DNA of 64,000 bases, taken from CAWFKW01 sp963816535 (GTDB taxonomy: Bacteria; Bacteroidota; Ignavibacteria; Tepidaquicellales; OLB5). The position numbers and the translations under genes are program-made. Position 1 is the stretch's first letter. Each line of letters opens with the position of its first letter. Of this stretch, positions 41,410-50,928 are shown piece by piece. A model generated the notes under the pieces. It did not search any database and had not been told where the DNA came from. It worked only from the letters and a program-made list of their open reading frames with translations. The stretch is taken from positions 62,001-126,000 of the forward strand of contig CAWFKW010000008.1 of NCBI GenBank assembly GCA_963816535.1. The letters run 5' to 3'.

Positions 41410-42470
41410 TTAGTTTTAACAAGAACAAGTTCAGAACTAAACCCCGGGCCAAGTGAAGATAGCAAACCGAATTCCCCCGGACCGTATGCTTTCGCATTCA
41501 AAAACTCTTCCAATACAAACAACACGCTGGGTGAAGACATATTGCCATGTTTCTTTAAAACGCTTCTGGAATATTTCAGCGCCCCCGCGTTTAATCCAAG
41601 CGATTCTTCATAAGCATTTATGACCTTAAGCCCGCCGGGGTGCGTGATATAGTGTTTAACATCTTTCAACCCGAGTTTATTATTGCTCAAAATCTCAGCA
41701 ATGTTAGGGTTCACTTCCTTTTCAACAATTGAAGGTATATCCCTGCTGAAAATTACCCTGAACCCGCTATCAACAATATCCCAGCCCATTACATCAAGAG
41801 AATCATAATAAATTGTCGACATTGAATCAACTATATCCATTCTGCTTTTCTTATACAGTTTGCTCTTATTCCCGGCAACAAGCGCCGCGGCCGCTCCGTC
41901 CGAAAAAAGTGAAGCCGCAACTACATTGCTCTTGGTTAAGTCGTCTTTCTGGAAAGTGAGGCTGCAGAGTTCGATAGAAATCGCCAGGGCATTCTTCTCA
42001 GGGAAAGCTTTTGTGTATTCCCACGCTTTTGTGATACCAACGGCTCCGCCCGCGCAGCCGAGCCCCCATACAGGAGTTCTTCGGATATGGCTGTTGAATT
42101 TCAATTCATTCACAAGAAGCGCATCCAGCGTCGGCGTTGAAAGGCCGGTACTGGTTATGAATATAATGTTGTCAATATCAGAATAAGAAGCGCCTGCGTT
42201 TTCTAAACATCTTTCAACAGCGGACTTAGCCAGCTGCAGAGATTCGCTTAAGAATAACTGATTTCTCTCTGAAAAGGAATGTTCCTTCTTCAGCCACTCG
42301 ACAGGTACAGATAAATGGCGTGTTTCGACAGATGAGTTATCAAAAACGCTGATAAGTCTGTCAATTTCAACGCCGGAACCTGAGAACAGATTGTATGTGA
42401 ACTCTTTTATGGCGCTTTGAGGCAAATCAAATCTGCCGGGTGCTGAACCAACCGAAATTATTCCAGACAT
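41406..42470 (-). CDS. Type III polyketide synthase (alkylpyrone/alkylresorcinol synthase family)
   Basis: The 354-residue thiolase-fold enzyme has the chalcone/stilbene synthase catalytic triad: Cys in PVWGLGCAGGAVG, His in YITHPGGLKVI, and Asn in KHGNMSSPSVLFVLEE. The N-terminal part has 'DNIIFITSTGLSTPTLDALLVNEL'. Such enzymes extend an acyl-CoA with malonyl-CoA to alkylpyrones or alkylresorcinols, which serve as membrane lipids or pigments. The starter is probably a fatty acyl-CoA; no cyclisation specificity is visible. Coupled to the ICMT-like methyltransferase downstream. Confidence 0.93.
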   Translation of the reverse strand: MSGIISVGSAPGRFDLPQSAIKEFTYNLFSGSGVEIDRLISVFDNSSVETRHLSVPVEWLKKEHSFSERNQLFLSESLQLAKSAVERCLENAGASYSDIDNIIFITSTGLSTPTLDALLVNELKFNSHIRRTPVWGLGCAGGAVGITKAWEYTKAFPEKNALAISIELCSLTFQKDDLTKSNVVAASLFSDGAAAALVAGNKSKLYKKSRMDIVDSMSTIYYDSLDVMGWDIVDSGFRVIFSRDIPSIVEKEVNPNIAEILSNNKLGLKDVKHYITHPGGLKVINAYEESLGLNAGALKYSRSVLKKHGNMSSPSVLFVLEEFLNAKAYGPGEFGLLSSLGPGFSSELVLVKTK

Positions 42471-42673
42471 CAGAAGTAGTAATATTAAAAAAATACCCGC
42501 CTCTTCAAAACGGGCGCCAGAATTCTAATCAAAAAAATTATCAAAAATTACGAATTTATAATATTTACTGCAATTCTATAGCAAACAATTGCCGGAGACA
42601 TAATAATTTGGCTTCAGCCTATTTATCGAAAGAATACATTTCAAGTTAAGTGAATTACAGGTATTTTTGCTGA

Positions 42674-44497
42674 ATGAGAGAATATTTCAGGTTAACCAGA
42701 TTACTGAAACCATACAGGTGGCATCTAGCGCTGTCTTTCGTTTTGATAGTTCTTTTTTCCTTATGCAATGCGATTTCTATTTACCTTTCTATCCCACTGT
42801 TGAAGACCCTGTTTACAGGCGATACCACGCAAACTTTGCCTTCAACACCCGGAATTTCGATGAATTGGTTTGACACATTGAGGCAAAACTTTGAAAATTA
42901 CATATTTGCCGCGAATGATAAATATTCAACTCTTGTTAAGGTGTGCGTTTTGATGCTGGTATTTTACTTCTCAAAGAACGTATTCGGGTACCTGCAGTCT
43001 ATTCTCACAGAATACGTTGAAAAGTCGTTAATAACAGACCTGAGAAGAAAGATCTATCATAAATTTAATTCCCTTTCGCTAAAATACTTCAGCGAAAAAA
43101 GATCGGGCGATATAATATCAAGGTTTATTACGGATGTAAACGCAATTCAAAACACGGTTTCCGTTACTTTCACCGACCTGATAAAACAGCCCGTGCTTCT
43201 GGCAATATTTCTTACGATGGCTTTCATGATAAGCTGGAGGCTTACACTGATATCGCTTGCAATCATTCCCCTGTCTGTTATCCTGATAATTTATATAGGC
43301 AGAAAGCTGAAAAAATACAGCATCAGAGTGCAGGACAAGCTTGGCGATTTTACTTCTGTCATAGCTGAGACAATTTACGGAAGCAAGATAATCAGGGCTT
43401 TTTCTATGGAGGATTTTGAAAATAAGAGATTCGAGAAAAAGCTAAAGGACTACTGGCGGACTTTAATGAAGAACTCATTATATAAGGATCTGACCAGCCC
43501 TTTCACTGAATATATCTCGGTGGCTATAGGAGTTTTTATTATTTGGTACGGGGGCAGGGAAATATTTACAGGGGGCGGATTGAGGCCGGAAGAATTTATC
43601 GGCTTCCTGATAATTATTTTCCAGCTAATGAGCCCTATAAAAGATATTAGTTCCGTCAACAACAGGATACAGGAGTCCTCAGCTGCGGCAAAAAGAATTT
43701 TCCAAATACTTGATACAAAACCTGAGATATACGACATTCCCGACGCTGTGACTTTAAACGGTTTCAACGACAGTATTGAATTCAAAAATGTAAGCTTTTC
43801 ATACGATGAGGATGATAAGATTGTTTTAAATAAAATTAACCTGAACATAAAGAAGAACGAGAAACTGGCAATTGTTGGGTTAAGCGGAGTGGGTAAATCG
43901 ACTTTTGTAGACCTTCTTCCCCGCTTCTATGACCCGACAGGCGGCGAAATATCGGTTGACGGAATAAATATTAAGAACATAAAGCTCAGTTCGCTTCGGG
44001 GTCTGTTTGGAATAGTTACGCAGGAAATCATTCTTTTTAACGATACAATTCGCAACAATATCGCATACGGCTACGAAGACCTTCCTATGGATAAAATTAT
44101 CAAAGCTGCAAAGAATGCGAACGCTCACGATTTTATAATTGAAACTGAAAACGGATACGATACTGTTATAGGCGAGCGCGGCATAAAGCTCTCCGGGGGG
44201 CAAAGACAGCGAATCGCCATAGCGAGGGCCTTGCTCAAAGGAGCGCCAATAATGATCTTTGACGAAGCAACATCTTCGCTTGATACTGAATCTGAGGCGC
44301 TGATCCAGGAAGCCATCGAGAAGCTTATCATGAACAATACTTCAATAGTGATAGCTCACAGGCTCTCAACCATTAAAAACGCCGACAGGATCGTTGTTCT
44401 GCATGAAGGGAAAGTGGAAAACATTGGAACTCACGAGGAACTTATGGAAGGCAGCGCAGGTATTTATAAGAAACTATACGAGCTTCAATTCGAATAA
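42674..44497 (+). CDS. ABC transporter, MsbA-like lipid A/LPS flippase
   Basis: A 607-residue half-transporter fused to its ATPase. The membrane domain (about 1-320) has six helices, e.g. 'WHLALSFVLIVLFSLCNAISIYLSIPLL', followed by the NBD with Walker A GLSGVGKST, Q-loop 'GIVTQEIILFNDTIRNNIAYG', signature LSGGQRQRIAIARA, Walker B IMIFDEATSSLD and the switch His region 'SIVIAHRLSTIKNADRIVVL'. It flips lipid A-core or a related glycolipid across the inner membrane. It leads an LPS operon; its stop overlaps the next GT2 start by 1 base. Confidence 0.88.
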   Translation: MREYFRLTRLLKPYRWHLALSFVLIVLFSLCNAISIYLSIPLLKTLFTGDTTQTLPSTPGISMNWFDTLRQNFENYIFAANDKYSTLVKVCVLMLVFYFSKNVFGYLQSILTEYVEKSLITDLRRKIYHKFNSLSLKYFSEKRSGDIISRFITDVNAIQNTVSVTFTDLIKQPVLLAIFLTMAFMISWRLTLISLAIIPLSVILIIYIGRKLKKYSIRVQDKLGDFTSVIAETIYGSKIIRAFSMEDFENKRFEKKLKDYWRTLMKNSLYKDLTSPFTEYISVAIGVFIIWYGGREIFTGGGLRPEEFIGFLIIIFQLMSPIKDISSVNNRIQESSAAAKRIFQILDTKPEIYDIPDAVTLNGFNDSIEFKNVSFSYDEDDKIVLNKINLNIKKNEKLAIVGLSGVGKSTFVDLLPRFYDPTGGEISVDGINIKNIKLSSLRGLFGIVTQEIILFNDTIRNNIAYGYEDLPMDKIIKAAKNANAHDFIIETENGYDTVIGERGIKLSGGQRQRIAIARALLKGAPIMIFDEATSSLDTESEALIQEAIEKLIMNNTSIVIAHRLSTIKNADRIVVLHEGKVENIGTHEELMEGSAGIYKKLYELQFE

Positions 44498-45240
44498 TGA
44501 AAATAAGCGCAATTGTGATTACGTTTAACGAGGAGCGGAACATCAGCGCCTGCCTTGAATCTGTAAAATGGGCGGACGAGATTATCGTAGTCGATTCAGA
44601 CAGCTCCGATAAGACCGCCGATATTGCTCGAAACTATGCAGCTAAAGTATTCAGCGTTGATATGCAGAATGTTACGGAGAAACGAAAATTTTCTGTGGAT
44701 AAAGCGAATAATGACTGGATAATGTTTGTTGACGCCGACGAACGTGTTACCGGCGAACTGGCTGAGGAAATTCTTGCCCTGACGCCGCCTGACAACGCCG
44801 CCGGTTACTTTATAAACAGGAAGAACTTTTACCTGGGCAAATGGATAAGACACTGCGGCATTAATCCTGATTACCACGTCCGGTTATTTAACAGAAAGAA
44901 GGCTGCAGTAAACGACAGGATCGTACACGAGGGAATTGAAGTGCAAGGGCAGACTCTAAGGCTTAGCAACCCGCTGCTCCACTACCCCGTAAACGATGTA
45001 ACCGCTTTGGTGCAAAAGGCAAATTATTACTCAACAATGGAAGCGAAAGAACATTTCGCAAACGGAAGGAAGAGCTCTAAAGCGGGCGCTTTTACTCATG
45101 CCGCGGCAACTTTCATGGTAATGTACTTTTCAAGAAAGGGATTTATGGACAGGCTCGCGGGATTTTATGTAAGCGTATCTTATTCCTTCACTACTTTTAC
45201 AACATATCTAAAGCTTCTGAAACTTCAAAATAAGATATAG
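44497..45240 (+). CDS. Family 2 glycosyltransferase, LPS core type (first copy)
   Basis: A 247-residue GT-A enzyme with 'MKISAIVITFNEERNISACLESVKWADEIIVVDSDSSDKTADIA' and the metal-binding 'NDWIMFVDADERV' (DxD). The 'WIRHCGINPDYHVRLFNRKKA' block is typical of the WaaE/KdtX-like glycosyltransferases of LPS core synthesis. C-terminal helical segments (TFMVMYFSRKGFMDRLAGFYVS) may associate with the membrane. It is a paralogue of the gene at 46457-47212. Donor and acceptor unknown. Confidence 0.87.
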   Translation: MKISAIVITFNEERNISACLESVKWADEIIVVDSDSSDKTADIARNYAAKVFSVDMQNVTEKRKFSVDKANNDWIMFVDADERVTGELAEEILALTPPDNAAGYFINRKNFYLGKWIRHCGINPDYHVRLFNRKKAAVNDRIVHEGIEVQGQTLRLSNPLLHYPVNDVTALVQKANYYSTMEAKEHFANGRKSSKAGAFTHAAATFMVMYFSRKGFMDRLAGFYVSVSYSFTTFTTYLKLLKLQNKI

Positions 45241-45246
45241 ACCTTC

Positions 45247-46470
45247 ATGGCTTTTAATAAATCTGTTTTTTTTAAATATCTGGATATCCTGCTTTTCGTG
45301 TTCTTCTCGGCTTCATTTATCGGCTCACAGTTCAGCGTGGCGCTTTCTTCTATAGGCGTTGGCGGTTTGATCATCCTGGGAACGGTAAAATTGGTTTTTG
45401 ACCGAAGCGTAAGAATTACGGATAAAAAGGTCTTTTATCTGCTGGGGTTTTATTTACTCGTGCAGGCGATATTCTCTTTTTTCAGCGCAGAGCCGGGCGA
45501 ATCGCTATCCAACGTTTTCAGAAGGGCCAGCCTGTACCCTGTATTCTTTGCTGCATTTCTGTTTATTGAAAACAAGAGCCAGGTTAAAACCATACTCACG
45601 TGGTTCTTTCTATTTACAGCGCTTATATGCGGCATTGAAATAGTCCGTTACTTTATAGATTTTTTCTCACAGTCGCAGAAACCGCTTTCAGAATTCAGGC
45701 TTGAGTACTTTGGCTACCCAATTACCAACGGCGAAATAAAAATGCTGATAGCTTTAACAATAACGCCGCTTATTTTTCTTAAGGAGAAATTCGTATTGAA
45801 CAGAACCGCGCTGATATTAATTGCAATCCCTGTTTTGCTTTCTTTATTTTTAACAGATTCAAGGAATGCGTTTCTCGGAGTTTTTGGCGGCCTGCTCATA
45901 ATCGGGTTTCTGAAGAACAAATACTTTCTTGCCGGGCTGGTTGCAATCGTTTGCCTGTTTATTTTATTTGCCCCGGCGCCATTAAAAGAAAGAATGGTCA
46001 GTATAGTTGACCTAAACCAGGTAAGCAACCATTCAAGAATAGTGATGTGGGAAACGGGAGAGAGAATGATAAAGGATCATCCGCTTGCCGGATTCGGAGA
46101 CGTTGATATAAACAAGATATATGCCCAATATAAGAAGCCCGAAACACAGGGCGAAGGCGCGCATATGCATAACAATGGCTTCCAGATACTCGTAATGTTC
46201 GGCATTCCCGGGTTCCTGGCATGGCTTGCGGCAATGCTCTATATCTTTGTTAAGCAGATCAAAGTATACAGGTCAACCCGGCCCGACGAACTGCTGAACG
46301 CACTGGCATTGATTTCACTGGTTTCAATGGTTGCATTTCAAATAAGCGGGCTAACTGAATGGAACTTCGGCGACGCAGAATTTGCCGTCGTACTATGGTT
46401 CAATCTAGGATTAGTATTTCTTGCCGAAAAATTGCGAATCAAGCAGACAAATAAAGATGAAAACGCTTAG
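45247..46470 (+). CDS. O-antigen ligase/polymerase family protein (Wzy_C, WaaL-like)
   Basis: A 407-residue membrane protein with about ten to twelve hydrophobic helices. The large periplasmic loop (about 255-310) has 'HSRIVMWETGERMIKDHPLAGFGDVDINKIY' and 'EGAHMHNNGFQILVMFGIPGFLAWL', the WaaL family R-x(3)...H-x-N/NxxL features. It joins undecaprenyl-linked glycan to lipid A core or polymerises it. Located between two paralogous GT2 genes in an LPS operon; its last 14 bases overlap the start of the second GT2. Confidence 0.86.
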   Translation: MAFNKSVFFKYLDILLFVFFSASFIGSQFSVALSSIGVGGLIILGTVKLVFDRSVRITDKKVFYLLGFYLLVQAIFSFFSAEPGESLSNVFRRASLYPVFFAAFLFIENKSQVKTILTWFFLFTALICGIEIVRYFIDFFSQSQKPLSEFRLEYFGYPITNGEIKMLIALTITPLIFLKEKFVLNRTALILIAIPVLLSLFLTDSRNAFLGVFGGLLIIGFLKNKYFLAGLVAIVCLFILFAPAPLKERMVSIVDLNQVSNHSRIVMWETGERMIKDHPLAGFGDVDINKIYAQYKKPETQGEGAHMHNNGFQILVMFGIPGFLAWLAAMLYIFVKQIKVYRSTRPDELLNALALISLVSMVAFQISGLTEWNFGDAEFAVVLWFNLGLVFLAEKLRIKQTNKDENA

Positions 46471-47212
46471 CGCAATTGTAATTACATATAATGAAGAGGA
46501 GAATATTGCCGAATGTCTTGAATCGGTGAAATGGGCCGATGAGATAATAGTTCTTGATTCAGGCAGCATTGATAAGACGATTGAAATTTCAAAACAATAC
46601 ACGCAGAATATAACTGATACCGGTAAGATTTCATACGGACAGAAGAGAAACATTGGTATTGAATCTGCTAAAGGTGAATGGATCCTTTGGTTAGACGCCG
46701 ACGAGAGGATTTCGGCTGAATTAAAGGAAGAAATACTGGGCGCTATTAATTCTGACGGGAACGAATCCGTTGCTTTTTTGATCAACAGGAAAAGTTTTTT
46801 TATAAACAGGTTCATCCGTCATTGCGGCTGGTATCCTGATTACACATTGCGCCTGTTCAGGAAGTCAGCCAGCATCCGTTTCAATGAAGCCAAAGTACAT
46901 GAAAAGATCGTTTACGAAGGGAAAAAATCGAGACTGATCTCAGATATCCTTCATTATACCGACAGGAACTTCGAACATTATCTGAATAAGCTTAATAATT
47001 ATTCGGGTTTATCAGCCGCCGGACTTTTTGAAAGCGGCAAGAAAGCGTCTCTGGCTGATATTATTTTTAGACCTGTATTTACATTCTTTAAAATGTATTT
47101 TTTGCAGTTTGGTATTCTTGACGGCTATATGGGGCTGACGCTTTGCGCGCTTTCGGGGTTCCACGTGTTCGCCAAGTATTCAAAGCTATATTTTATGGCG
47201 CAGGAGAGATAA
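46457..47212 (+). CDS. Family 2 glycosyltransferase, LPS core type (second copy)
   Basis: A 251-residue GT-A enzyme. The ATG at 46457 (MKTLSAIVITYNEEENIAEC) is chosen over the in-frame start at 46421, which lacks homology and would overlap waaL more. Motifs are 'LESVKWADEIIVLDSGSIDKTIEIS', 'GEWILWLDADERI' and 'IRHCGWYPDYTLRLFRK'. It closely resembles the copy at 44497-45240 in all these blocks, so the pair likely arose by duplication and perhaps adds successive sugars of the core. The stop is 5 bases before the DUF1844 start. Confidence 0.87.
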   Translation: MKTLSAIVITYNEEENIAECLESVKWADEIIVLDSGSIDKTIEISKQYTQNITDTGKISYGQKRNIGIESAKGEWILWLDADERISAELKEEILGAINSDGNESVAFLINRKSFFINRFIRHCGWYPDYTLRLFRKSASIRFNEAKVHEKIVYEGKKSRLISDILHYTDRNFEHYLNKLNNYSGLSAAGLFESGKKASLADIIFRPVFTFFKMYFLQFGILDGYMGLTLCALSGFHVFAKYSKLYFMAQER

Positions 47213-47217
47213 TTTTT

Positions 47218-47550
47218 ATGGAAAATCACGGAAAAAATACCCAGTTGTTCATGTACCTTGTAAGCTCGTTCGAACTTGCCGCAATGCAGGGTTTGGGGAA
47301 AATCAATAATCCGGTAAGCGGCAAAATTGAAAAGAACATAGAACAGGCTCAGTTTGCTATCGACGTTCTGGATATGATAAGAGATAAATCAAAAAATAAT
47401 CTCTCTGAGTTTGAAATAAGGTTTTTGGAAAATGTTGCCAGCCAGCTGAAGCTGAATTATATTGACGAACTTAACAGGAAACCCGATGAAGAAAAGAAAC
47501 ATGAGCCTGATAAGCCGGAGGATGAAATTAAACAAGACAATAAGAATTGA
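47218..47550 (+). CDS. DUF1844 family protein
   Basis: A 110-residue cytoplasmic protein. The ATG at 47218 (MENHGKNTQLFMYLVSSFELAAM) has CAGGAGAG at 47201-47208 as RBS; the upstream frame start at 47143 is out of the family and overlaps the GT2 gene. It matches DUF1844: 'LFMYLVSSFELAAMQGLGKINNPVSGKIEKNIEQAQFAIDVLDMIRDKSKNNLSEFEIRFLENV'. The tail is a run of charged residues (RKPDEEKKHEPDKPEDE). Function unknown; often near nadK in related genomes (from memory). The TGA stop overlaps the nadK ATG. Confidence 0.85.
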   Translation: MENHGKNTQLFMYLVSSFELAAMQGLGKINNPVSGKIEKNIEQAQFAIDVLDMIRDKSKNNLSEFEIRFLENVASQLKLNYIDELNRKPDEEKKHEPDKPEDEIKQDNKN

Positions 47551-48428
47551 TGGTTTTCGGAATAAGAGGAAACATAAATAAACCCGGGCTGGCCAAAGTT
47601 ACTTCAAAGCTGATAAAGAGCCTTGACGGCAGAAAGATCAAATATTTTGTTGAAGATGACCTGGCCGAAATTGTCAGGAAAGAAACAGGTTTTAGAATTA
47701 GAAAGGATAAGGCCGTAAATCCTGCGCGGCTTGTTAAGAGTTCGGATTTCATTGTTTCAATAGGCGGCGACGGAACATTTCTGGCTACAGCAAAACTTGT
47801 AAACAGCAGGGGTATCCCGATTATAGGCGTAAACATGGGCAAACTGGGTTATCTTGCAGAGACGCCCGTTAACAAAATATCGGGTTTCATAACCGATATT
47901 ATTAAGGGAAAGTACAGGATCGAAGAGAGAACCGTGCTTGAAGCAAGCGCTGACGTAAACGGTCGCATTATTCATGCAATGAACGAGATCGTAGTGAACC
48001 AGTCAGGGATAATCAAAACGGTTTTCATTCAGGTATTCTATAACGATAGTCTTGTGATAAGCTACCATGCTGACGGACTAATAGTCTCTACACCAACAGG
48101 TTCAACGGGTTATTCGCTTTCTGCAGGCGGCCCGATTGCCACGCCTGATACTAATGTATTAATTCTATGCCCGATTTGCCCGCACACATTTTCAGCCAGG
48201 CCGGTAATTCTGCCTGATGACGGCATAGTAATGGTAAAAATCGAGTATAAAACCCCGGTAATAGTAACGGCTGACGGGAATAACAGCTTCACACTCAAAA
48301 AGGACGCTTCGGTTGAAATAAAAAAGGCTTCCTATAAGATAAAGACTGTGATAGCTAATGACAGCAATTATTTTAAGATTTTGAACCGCAAACTGCTTTG
48401 GGGAGAGGATAAGCGCATCTCTAAATAG
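47550..48428 (+). CDS. nadK: NAD kinase
   Basis: A 292-residue NAD+ kinase; the ATG at 47550 overlaps the preceding stop by one base (TGATG). A TTG one codon upstream (47547) is the alternative. Motifs are 'DFIVSIGGDGTFLATAKLVNS' (GGDGT), 'PIIGVNMGKLGYLAE' (NxGxLG) and 'DGLIVSTPTGSTGYSLSAGGPI' with the NE-type 'AMNEIVVNQ'. It phosphorylates NAD to NADP. Translationally coupled to DUF1844. Confidence 0.95.
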   Translation: MVFGIRGNINKPGLAKVTSKLIKSLDGRKIKYFVEDDLAEIVRKETGFRIRKDKAVNPARLVKSSDFIVSIGGDGTFLATAKLVNSRGIPIIGVNMGKLGYLAETPVNKISGFITDIIKGKYRIEERTVLEASADVNGRIIHAMNEIVVNQSGIIKTVFIQVFYNDSLVISYHADGLIVSTPTGSTGYSLSAGGPIATPDTNVLILCPICPHTFSARPVILPDDGIVMVKIEYKTPVIVTADGNNSFTLKKDASVEIKKASYKIKTVIANDSNYFKILNRKLLWGEDKRISK

Positions 48429-48600
48429 ATTGCTTCTAAGGACCTCATTTTTACTTTTGTTTTTCATATTAACTCCCTTTCAAACATATACTTTACAAAA
48501 GTATCGCTAAAGCAGGTTCAACCAGCTACCTGAATCTACAAGGCGATCGGACTTAATTTATATATTCGTTACATTTCTATTAAAATAATTGATATACCTA

Positions 48601-49857
48601 TTGGAAAAAAATTCAAATAAGAAAATAATTATAATATTCCTGGTCATTTTCATTGACCTTCTGGGATTCGGAATAATGATTCCCCTGCTTCCTACGTTTT
48701 CACAGGACGTTCTTCATATGAAAGAAACAGCGGTTGGACTTGTTATGGGCATTTTCTCGCTGATGCAGTTTATATTCAATCCGTTTTGGGGCAGGTTGTC
48801 TGATATATATGGCAGAAAACCTATCATAATGACCAGCCTTCTGGGCAACGTAATCTCCTATTTAATGCTCGGACTTGTGTTAAGCGGCGTTTGGCAATCC
48901 GTTGAATTGTTATTTATTGCGCGCGCGCTGGCGGGATTCTTTTCTGCGAACATCGGCGCCGCAATGGCGTATATATCTGATACAACAACTACAAAAGACC
49001 GTTCTAAGGGTATGGGCATTATAGGAGCGGCATTTGGACTGGGATTCGTGTTCGGGCCATTTATAGGCGGAGTGCTTGCACAGCGATTTAGCTTCGGGGT
49101 GCCTGTGTTCTTTTCTGCGGGACTTTCTTTTTTGGCTTTAGTTCTTGCGTTCTTTGTCCTGAAGGAATCGCTGCCTGCGAAATTCAGAAAAAGAAACGCA
49201 AATAAGCAGTTTGAGCCGCATTTGGCGTTCCATAGACTGTGGGAAGCCCTAAAACATCCGCATGTAGGTTTGCTGATCATTCTATATTTTATAATCACTT
49301 TTTCAGTATCTAATATCTACGCTACTTTTCAGCTTTATGCCGAAAGCAAGAACGGCTTTCGCCTGGATGTGGAGCAGATAAGCTACCTGTTTGCATTTAT
49401 TGGCATAACCGGCGCGCTTGTGCAGGGCGGTTTGATAAGACCTTTGCTCAAACTCTTTGATGAAAGGAAACTTTTGATTGGCGGCAATGTAATTATGGCC
49501 ATCGGAATTGGCACATTGCCTTTCTCAAATCATCATATTTTCTACTTGCTGGCGAGTTGTTTTCTCATGAGCTTTGGCAATGGCCTAAATCTCCCGATTT
49601 CACTGAGCCTGGTATCGAAATTCACTAGCGCTGATGAACAAGGCGGGATACTCGGGATAAACCAATCGATGTCCAGCTTTGCGCGTTTTTTGGGCCCGGC
49701 GTGGGGCGGATTTGTATATCAGTTCATGGGCTTTGCGGCCCCGTTTGTCACCGGAGGTATCTTTATGGTTGGCGCGTCCTTTTTGAGCCTTAAATTGTTG
49801 CATGATAAGTATAAAGCAGGACATGCAGAAACGGCTCCGGAATCAATTCCGTCTTGA
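48601..49857 (+). CDS. MFS transporter (TetA/multidrug-efflux type, 12 helices)
   Basis: About 418 residues with twelve predicted helices. The N-terminus shows the DHA1 features 'FLVIFIDLLGFGIMIPLLP', 'LVMGIFSLMQFIFNPFWGRLSDIYGRKPIIMTSL' (the motif A GRLSDIYGRKP) and 'GIIGAAFGLGFVFGPFIGG' (motif C, efflux-type). The start is TTG at 48601 (MEKNSNKK); another TTG at 48589 is possible and no Shine-Dalgarno is seen. It is predicted to export a drug or hydrophobic metabolite with proton antiport; the substrate is unknown. Confidence 0.88.
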   Translation: MEKNSNKKIIIIFLVIFIDLLGFGIMIPLLPTFSQDVLHMKETAVGLVMGIFSLMQFIFNPFWGRLSDIYGRKPIIMTSLLGNVISYLMLGLVLSGVWQSVELLFIARALAGFFSANIGAAMAYISDTTTTKDRSKGMGIIGAAFGLGFVFGPFIGGVLAQRFSFGVPVFFSAGLSFLALVLAFFVLKESLPAKFRKRNANKQFEPHLAFHRLWEALKHPHVGLLIILYFIITFSVSNIYATFQLYAESKNGFRLDVEQISYLFAFIGITGALVQGGLIRPLLKLFDERKLLIGGNVIMAIGIGTLPFSNHHIFYLLASCFLMSFGNGLNLPISLSLVSKFTSADEQGGILGINQSMSSFARFLGPAWGGFVYQFMGFAAPFVTGGIFMVGASFLSLKLLHDKYKAGHAETAPESIPS

Positions 49858-49959
49858 ACCGGACCAGTTCCGCCCCTTCTTAATTAAATTTATACTTAAT
49901 GCGGGGCTCCGATTGACCAATAATATTATTAATTTTGTAATAAACATTGATTTAGCGAT

Positions 49960-50928
49960 TTGTTACCTGACTTCAAAAATAAGATACTTTTAGCCCCGAT
50001 GGAGGATGTGACAGAACCTCCGTTCAGGCTCATTTGCCGCAGACTTGGCGCAGACATTGTGTACACAGAATTTATTTCATCAGAGGGATTGATTCGGGGC
50101 GCACGGAAGGCGCGTGAGAAACTTTTCATTTACGAAGAAGAGCGCCCGGTTGCCGTGCAAATTTTCGGCGGAGATGAAACAGTTATGGAAGAAGCCGCAA
50201 AGAGGTCAGAAGCAGCAAAACCGGATTTTATTGACATTAATTGCGGGTGCTGGGTTAAAGACGTTGCATTGAGGGGCGCAGGCGCAGGCTTATTAAAAGA
50301 CCTGCCCAAAATGCGCAGTATCGCTGAATCGGTTATAAAAAATGTATCTCTTCCTGTAACGCTTAAAACGCGGCTTGGATGGGATGAGAACTCGATTGTC
50401 ATAGTTGACGTTGCGAAAATGGTTGAGGATATAGGGATAAAAGCGCTGACAGTTCACTGCCGACTAAGACATCAGGGGAATCAGGGAGCCGCTGACTGGA
50501 GCTGGATAAAGAGAATAAAAGACTCCGGGGTAAAGATACCGGTAATTTTAAACGGCAACGTGAAGACTCCGGAAGACGTGAAATTTGCGTTTGAAAATTA
50601 TGAAGCGGATGCGGTAATGATAGGCCAGGGCGCTATACATAACCCATGGATATTCAGGCAGGCCAAAGAGCTTATTTCAAAAGGAAGCTATTGCGAACCA
50701 ACCATGGAGGAACGAATTGAAACATGCATCACCCAGCTACAATTAAGCTGCGAATTAAAAGGAGAGCGCAAAGGAACCCTGGAGTTCAGAAAACATTATT
50801 CAGGTTACCTGAAGGGACTTCCGAACATATCGAAATTCAGATTGGAATTAATGCAGTATCTTGAGCTTGCGCCAATCGTTTCAAAACTTAAGGACTTTAA
50901 AGAAAATTACGCTCTATCCCCCGCTTGA
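49960..50928 (+). CDS. dus: tRNA-dihydrouridine synthase
   Basis: A 322-residue TIM-barrel flavoprotein of the Dus family: 'NKILLAPMEDVTEPPFRLICRRLGADIVYTEF' at the N-terminus, 'VQIFGGDET', the catalytic Cys region 'DINCGCWVKDVALRGAGAGLL' (canonically N-x-GCP), 'LTVHCRLRHQGNQGAADW', and the FMN site 'IPVILNGNVKTPEDV' with 'DAVMIGQGAIHNPWIF'. It reduces uridines in the tRNA D-loop. The start appears to be TTG at 49960. Which Dus subtype is unclear. Confidence 0.9.
   Translation: MLPDFKNKILLAPMEDVTEPPFRLICRRLGADIVYTEFISSEGLIRGARKAREKLFIYEEERPVAVQIFGGDETVMEEAAKRSEAAKPDFIDINCGCWVKDVALRGAGAGLLKDLPKMRSIAESVIKNVSLPVTLKTRLGWDENSIVIVDVAKMVEDIGIKALTVHCRLRHQGNQGAADWSWIKRIKDSGVKIPVILNGNVKTPEDVKFAFENYEADAVMIGQGAIHNPWIFRQAKELISKGSYCEPTMEERIETCITQLQLSCELKGERKGTLEFRKHYSGYLKGLPNISKFRLELMQYLELAPIVSKLKDFKENYALSPA

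Noticed and set aside
42490..42515. CCCG...CGGG hairpin near the PKS start
   Set aside because: Only four base pairs and a long loop; no T tract, so not reported as a terminator.
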